64,000 bases of DNA from Nematostella vectensis (Eukaryota; Cnidaria; Anthozoa; Actiniaria; Edwardsiidae): contig NC_064034.1 of NCBI RefSeq assembly GCF_932526225.1, positions 6,372,001 to 6,436,000 on the forward strand. The letters are read 5' to 3'. Numbering within the stretch: the stretch's first letter is position 1; each line of letters begins with the position of its first letter. Position numbers and translations under genes: made by a program. Shown one piece after another: positions 58,331-64,000 of the stretch. The notes under the pieces are model-generated. The model worked only from the letters and a program-made list of their open reading frames with translations. It was not told the origin of the DNA and made no database searches.

Positions 58331-61300
58331 TCACTGCCATGCTTGACGCAGCATCTTAATTGAAGCTAGTCTGTTAGAGATCACTGTCACCAGTATGAGC
58401 ACCAGTAATGTACCAGCAATAAACCAGTAGTCAAAGTCCTCTTTCAAGACATCAAACATGCGTGAGGGTGTGATTTGTGCCCAATACAAATCCAATCCAT
58501 AGCCAAACACAAGACAGGTTGACTCTAGACCAGAGGGTGCCGTATGTATTCCCTTGATATACATAACTGTTGGGAATAAAGCATAAAAAGAAAACCATTT
58601 TATAACAGTTTCAAAAGTCTCTTGTTAGCTTTCTTGAACACAACATGAAGAATTGGTTCAATTAAAAGACATTTGATATTAGCACAATCTCAATAAAACA
58701 AAAGTGTGCAAAACTGAAATGGCAAAAAAAACAAAACAAAGGAGCAACTTCAGAATACCCGTCCACTGTGGAGCCACGTTACTGCCGTGGTCCGCAGTCC
58801 GCAGTGAAGCCGTCTTTGCACTTTGCTTATTTATAGAACAAGGTATCAAATAATCTAAAAAAATCTAAGTCATTGCTACCGTGGTCCGCTGTGTAGCCGT
58901 CTGTGCATATTTATAGAACAAAGTATCAAATAATAAGTCTAAGTAATCTAAGTCACTGCTACCGTGGTCCGCGGCAGTCCGCTGTGTAGCCATCTGTGCA
59001 TATTTATAGAACGAAGTATCAAATAATAAGTCTTAGTAATCTAAGTCATTGCTACCGTGGTCTCTGGTCCGCAGTCAAGCCTTCTTTGCATATTTATAGA
59101 ACGAAGTATAAAATAATAAGTCTAAGTAATCTAAGTCATTGCTACCATGGTCTGCGGTCCGCAGTCAACCCTTCTTTGCATATTTATAGAACGAAGTATA
59201 AAATAATAAGTCTAAGTAATCTAAGTCACTGCTACCGTGGTCCGCAGTCCGCTGTGTAGCCGTCTGTGCATATTTATAGAACAAGGTATCAAATAATAAG
59301 TCTAAGTCACTGCTACCGTGGTCCGCAGTCCGCTGTGTAGCCGTCTGTGCATATTTATAGAACAAGGTATCAAATAATAAGTCTAAGTAGTCTAAGTCAC
59401 TGCTACCGCGGTCCGCAGTCCACTGTGTAGCCATCTGTGCATATTTATAGACAGCGGACCAACCAATTTCGCATTATGGATGAATTAGTAGTCTTTGACT
59501 GCGGACCGCGGACCAACATGACATATCCGATTATAATTTAATTGTGCAATGATAGATATTTTATATTGAGTAGTATTATAAATTAATTGTGCAATGATGG
59601 TCACTTTACATTAAGTAGTTCTGGACTGCGGACCGCGGACCGATGAATTTAGAGGCCTCAAAATGTAGACGGGTATTCTGAAGTTTAGTTAAAACAAAAC
59701 TATCTGAAGTAGAAATTTTTTAACATTTTTTTCTCAGTTTCTCAACTTTTTCATACAAGAAGTATAAAACAACCAGTAATTTTCTGCAAAAATGCAAATT
59801 GTCTGCAAAAATGCAAATTAGGCATGGAAATTAAATGTAGCACAAAACTTTTTACTGTTGGAGTAATATTGGATTTTTTTGTTTAAGGTCACTCTTACAG
59901 GAATCCTACTTGTTTGATTGTAATTGATGTAGGCTTGGGGCAACGTCACTCTTACAGGAAACCTACTTGTTTGATTGTAATTGATGTAAGCTTGGGGCAT
60001 GATTGTCATCTCAGGAATGTAGGGGTACAGTCCCTCTTCCCGGTCCTCCTGGGTGGGGTTGAATGTCCGCCGAGGGTCCAGGAAGTTCTTAGGGATGCTG
60101 AGGATGTACCCCGTTTGCAGCCCCAGCAACAAGTGCTTGTTAGTGATCCCTCGCTCAGTGATGCTCACGGTCATGGTGCGGATGGTGGTGGGGAAGACGT
60201 AGGACTGGTGGAGGATCATCGGGTGTGGTGGAGGGTCCATGGAAGAGAATGCAGTGCTACAGGGATAAAAAAAGAATTCATGTTTTGATATATTAAAAAA
60301 ATGAAGAAGGCCAACTATGCCACCATCATGCAATTCATCACACAAATCATTTCATCTGCTTTTAAAGGAGAAAGTGTCATTTGTAAGATTAGTAGAAACC
60401 TACAGTTAAGCCATTTCTGTTTAGATACAAAACCCCTTATAATTATGCAAAATAGTTTTGCTATTAAAGACCTCTTGTCGACCACACCTTTGTTATTGTT
60501 ATAAGACAATATTGGAATGCAAATTGTGAGAAGAATTATCAAAATTCTCATAAAAACCAACATTTAATGCTTATGTACAGTAATTGACCAATATCTACTG
60601 AAAATACACTATTTCAACCACTTCCATAAATTAGACTGTGGAAATGGATGCTTTCATACACTTTTGCTGGGATGATAAAATGATGGCTGACAGTGACCCT
60701 TTAAAAGAGTTTAGTCCTGTAAAAACAAGTCCCACTTAGACACATTTTGCTATAAATTACTCAGTATTTCCAGTGTTTGCAGAAGTCCTAGTATGGCAAG
60801 AGAATATGTAGCACAAATTACTGTACCTGTTCCTTTCCTCATATCCCTCATACAGCTCTAGCACCACCAGCTCATAGCGTCTTGACTTGGTGTTATACAT
60901 AGAGTAAACTGCCCAGTTCTCAGAATGGACTAGATGGACAGGACCCTTGGCATTCTTGTGACGATTTGTGTAGATAATCATGCCTAAAATTGAAAAAAAA
61001 AACACATAATTTTGAGCTAGTACAGGCACTTCCTCACTCCAGTGCAGAATGACAAAGCTAAACAGACCTAAGAATCCTCTGTAGTGGCATAGGATTAGTG
61101 TCCCCATGCATAGAACCATAGTTTGGTATAGTTGGCAGCCCACCCTTCCCTGTATGCTATTGGTATTCCTAAATCTGTCACACATATCCCACCTGTCACA
61201 GCATCAATCAAGTAAACTGAGGTGCTAGGCTTCCCATCTGTTACTGCCTCTGTTGCTATAGCAATCAGGTTTGGGTTCAAGTACTTGTAGAGCACTCTGC

Positions 61301-61354
61301 GGTCACCAAGCACTTTCCCTTGGGAATGGACATGCTCCAGGGGGTTCTTGCTTG
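58331..61354 (-). CDS. EMC1: EMC1 (ER membrane complex subunit 1), last four exons
   Basis: Exons on the minus strand: 61193-61354, 60827-60983, 59967-60256, 58331-58566, all in phase, about 281 C-terminal residues of about 990. EMC1 is the large lumenal beta-propeller and single-TM subunit of the EMC insertase, which places multi-pass proteins in the ER membrane. Diagnostic blocks: [116 protein letters not shown], then the TM helix and the end [12 protein letters not shown]. The 5' exons lie right of the window. The intron right of 61354 holds a transposase in the same orientation; the last intron holds a tandem-repeat MITE. Confidence 0.95.
58746..59685. mobile_element. Tandem-repeat-filled MITE (18-bp perfect terminal inverted repeats) in the EMC1 last intron
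   Basis: AACTTCAGAATACCCGTC at 58,746-58,763 and its exact complement at 59,668-59,685 mark the ends. Inside are about six or seven units of 60-105 bp (GCTACCGTGGTCCGCAGTCC, GCATATTTATAGAACAAAGT, AATAATAAGTCTAAGTAATC). Sub-terminal GGTCCGCGGTCCGC phrases occur in both orientations near the ends. No coding capacity. No convincing target duplication was seen. The internal array has probably expanded after insertion. Confidence 0.8.
59905..60000 (-). repeat. 57-bp in-frame duplication of an EMC1 exon end plus donor
   Basis: Matching points 59,905 and 59,962 are 57 bp apart. On the minus strand CCTACATCAATTACAATCAA, ACAA|GTAGG occurs twice. The upstream donor (59,965-59,966) gives the conserved INYNQT join. 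Using the downstream donor would insert 19 residues with no stop, repeating [10 protein letters not shown]. Confidence 0.92.
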
Positions 61355-61507
61355 CTGCAAACATATACAGGCAATTACATGTGAGAAGTGTTAAAATCAA
61401 TAATTTTCACATTGTGATTTAGAGTGAATTATTGCCTCTAGTGCATTATATACATATTGGAGTTTGTAAAAAAAAACATTTTGCTGATGTGAACAACGCT
61501 GTACTCA

Positions 61508-61525
61508 GGGGGGGGGGGGGGGGGG
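61508..61525. repeat. G18 homopolymer
   Basis: One of eight G or C runs of 15 or more in the window: 29,153-29,169; 38,071-38,088; 39,476-39,491; 43,038-43,052; 43,969-43,989 (C); 45,967-45,984; 52,262-52,283; and this one. Confidence 0.95.
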
Positions 61526-61966
61526 CACTTAGTACATAGGTGTACTTTATTCATCAAGAAAACAACTTGCCACATTGAACATTTCAAGCAATAAAATCAT
61601 GCATGAAAAATGTTTTCAGCCAAAAACAAAAACATGGCTATAAATACTTTACTTAAACAATTTGTGTATCAATTAATATTTTATCAAAATGATTCCAATA
61701 AATAAATATTGAGATTCCAATTTTTGTCACGGACGTTTTTGTTCATGTTTTTACTTTAATTGAAAAACTAATGGAAGAATAAAAAGATCATTCCTGCTGG
61801 TAAGTTATTGGTACTAGGGATACACAATGGATATAAAACATCAGTGTACTGTAACCTTCAAAGACCACATGAAGCCAAAGTTTGTCACGGATTCAACATT
61901 CTTCTTAAGTCTAAATTTTGAATGGGAAAATCATTGTTAATGTACAGGCTTGGCTAACAAAAAAAA

Positions 61967-62398
61967 CTAGGCTGTTTTGATACATAAATGCCTAATAAAA
62001 CTAGGGACAGTCACCGGACCATAAAATATGGTTGAGACGTGAACCTTGGCCACATCTTCCCTTCTTGGCCAGTGAAAAGTGGTTGCTCCGACTTTGTACA
62101 GGAACTTGAAGTTGACATGTGTTGCAGTGGCATCCAGTACTCGACCAATGTAAAAGTTCTTTACATAATCTACAGCATAGTATTCCCCTTGTTGAATGGG
62201 CAATGGTGGGATGCGTGAAAGCCTTTTCTGGTGTAGCTCTTGAACCATCAGTATGCAGTATGCAGGTATGTCTTGCTGGGTAACCATCTTGCACTTGGTT
62301 GCAAGACATCTTGCATATATACAAGTAAATACACCACAGTCAAATGAATTCACCTGTTGAGTCACCGTCCTCATCCATTTCACATATCTCCAAGTCAC
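61967..62398 (-). pseudogene. Ulp1-like (C48) protease fragment followed by the transposase C-terminal module
   Basis: One open frame, offset from the transposase frame. Its start reads QVNSFDCGVFTCIYARCLA, the catalytic-Cys end of Ulp1/SENP-type proteases (Q-x-N-x-x-D-C-G), then DIPAYCILMVQELHQKRL, also typical of that fold. From about 62,190 it reads GEYYAVDYVKNFYIGRVLDA and VHVSTIFYGPV, which I associate with the C-terminus of the same transposase family. The His/Asp half of the protease is missing, so this is a fragment. Confidence 0.6.
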
Positions 62399-64000
62399 TA
62401 TCTATGTCCCTGTCACTCTCTGTATCACTATCCTCGCTGCTTTCATCAGTGGCCACACTTCCACCACTCTCATCACCTGAACTCTCACCCCAAGGTATAT
62501 CTTGATTTCCATGCAAATGGATCACTTTATGGGGAGAAGGTTGACTTGAATATAGGCGACAGTGCAGACTAGGTCCCTCACTTGGCTCCAAGCAATGGAT
62601 CTTTGCTATACCAGGTATAGGCTTTGCCTCTAGAAAGCAATTATCATGCCCAAGTTTGATGCTAGCTTTGATTATATCTGCCTTGAGAAAAAGATGAGTA
62701 GAGATGGCAGAACACATTGCGTTAGCAACTTTGGCAAATTCCTCAGCATTCCCTACTCTTGGCACTTGTCTAGATGACACTGCTGTCCACACGACCCTTT
62801 TGACAGTCCCCCCTAATCCATCGACTACCCCTTTTCTATGCGATGATGCGAAAAAATGACAATTGATCTTGACGCCATTTTGTTGCAGTGTTTGGTAAAA
62901 GTTTGCCATATACCTTTTCTTAAATTGGGAGCTGGGACCATCTGAAAAGATATCAACACTTGCAACCTGTGGGAACATCTCTTTTACCAAAGTATTAATA
63001 GTATAGTCCATGAAGACTGCTATTGATTGCTTGTCATGGTTGTGATCATCGGTGACTATATCATGGGAGTTACAGCCCATATGGCTACTGTGAACAATGT
63101 CACCTGTTCTTGGCACCAATGTGCTGATTGGATTTCATCCTGGTGCTGGCATGTGTAATTTTCTGAGAAATCTACTTGTACAACTGCTTCATTTTCATTT
63201 AAGTTGGCAATACGGTCTTCAAAAAAGGCTGATTGCTTCCTCTTGATGAACACATGCTCTAAAAAGCTAGGGATTTTCTCACTCAGACAATCTAGGGCCT
63301 CTTCTACAGTTCCCTCCTTGATTGTTTTCTGCATTTTTGTTACAGTTTTAGGCTTGTCCTGTTTTATGTCTATAGTGTTAGTAACCCTTTCCCATTGACT
63401 CCACTTTACAACATCATCTAAAGGGGCATCTTCTTTAATGCCATCCAGCCAGTTGGGACAGTCGACACATTTCCCCATCATGCAATCCTCTTTGCCACTG
63501 TCACAAACAAATTGGTCGACAAATGATCCAGAATATGCTGGAAAGCTGGAAAGCTCCTTACTGAGACAATCACAAAGACACTTCACATTCTCATGGTGCA
63601 TGCAAAGACAGACTTCTCTTGGCATTGAGGACTGCAGCAAAACATTAACTGGCCGCAATGAGCTAAATTTACTTAGACCTATCTTTATACTAGGATGCTC
63701 TTTCTGAAACAATCCAAATGTTTCTTTTAAAGACCATATCAAATGTCTCTTTTGAAGTTTGGATTTCTTGCCATCCTTTCTGACGATTACAAATTCACGT
63801 CGTCCTGGGGCCTGACGGGAGATTGAGTCCAGAAAATTGAACTTCTCTGCGTTTTTAACTGTAAACTCAACGATTTTGTTGTTGCCTGAACTGCATGATT
63901 TCTGCTCTTTCAATGACACACCAGCAGATTTGGCAAGTTTTCGAACAACTGCACTTCTTTTTCTAGGGCTGTGTGGGAGATGTGGTGTCACCTTGTGAAC
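62340..64000 (-). pseudogene. Transposase of an invertebrate DDE/RNase H-type family, frameshifted, 5' end outside the window
   Basis: The frame is open from the right edge: LPHSPRKRSAVVRKLAKSAG, a segment with a Cys/His cluster (CLCMHHENVKCLCDCLS; CMMGKCVDCPNW), then VQVDFSENYTCQHQDEIQSA and QVTLFTVAIW. Near 63,076-63,078 (GGG on the coding strand) the frame is lost by one missing base. The next frame carries SHDIVTDDHNHDKQSIAVF, SVDIFSDGPSSQFKKRYMAN, HRKGVVDGLGGTVKRVVW and an acidic stretch (SEDSDTESDRDIDSDLE). The D-F-S-E-N and D-G-P-S-S-Q-F motifs are likely catalytic Asp positions of an RNase H fold. I know this protein type from many invertebrate genomes but cannot name the superfamily. 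It lies in an EMC1 intron, same strand. Confidence 0.75.

Noticed and set aside
58996..59434. Open frames repeating [19 protein letters not shown] on plus and [15 protein letters not shown] on minus
   Set aside because: They arise from the internal tandem units of the MITE.

Overview
This is animal nuclear DNA, most likely from an anthozoan cnidarian; a sea anemone such as Nematostella fits best, but this is inferred from gene content and gene architecture and no species marker was tested. The genes are intron-rich with GT-AG borders and small exons. Introns and spacers are AT-rich and loaded with minisatellites, small foldback elements and runs of 15 to 22 G (or C). There are no operons, CRISPR arrays or bacterial features.

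Layout from left to right: (1) 1-6,319, the 5' part of a minus-strand DD3-3-like secreted protein gene, six exons, running off the left edge. (2) 7,463-8,453, a minus-strand rhodopsin-class GPCR broken by one extra base in a C6 run. (3) 11,017-28,902, a nearly complete minus-strand UPF2 (nonsense-mediated decay factor), 31 exons reconstructed. (4) 29,394-38,677, a plus-strand CACHD1-type VWA/Cache membrane protein in 13 exons, divergent from UPF2 across about 0.5 kb. (5) 39,801-47,446, a plus-strand secreted CAP-superfamily protein with EGF-like modules and two possible 3' ends. (6) 48,703-51,462, a minus-strand protein with about ten membrane segments, nearly all in one 2.26-kb exon. (7) 51,756-55,889, plus-strand hydroxypyruvate isomerase (HYI) in nine exons, divergent from (6). 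(8) 58,331-61,354, the last four exons of minus-strand EMC1. (9) 61,967-64,000, a decayed RNase H-fold-type transposase in the EMC1 intron, with a Ulp1-like protease fragment wedged into it.

The genes are unrelated housekeeping or membrane genes and form no pathway. UPF2 acts in mRNA surveillance, EMC1 in ER membrane-protein insertion, HYI in small-metabolite isomerisation, and CACHD1 is a calcium-channel alpha2delta relative.

The most unusual signal is window-wide. Many tandem repeats are not random intron DNA: their repeat unit is the end of a neighbouring exon together with its splice site, amplified from 2 to about 27 times. I see this at DD3-3 exon 6 (donor) and exon 4 (acceptor), UPF2 exon 20 (donor, about 27 copies), CACHD1 exons 10 and 12 (donors), HYI exon 7 (donor) and the EMC1 penultimate exon (donor, in frame), with weaker cases at UPF2 exon 27 and the last exon of the multi-pass protein. 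Each donor-type case gives a ladder of decoy splice donors downstream of a real one.
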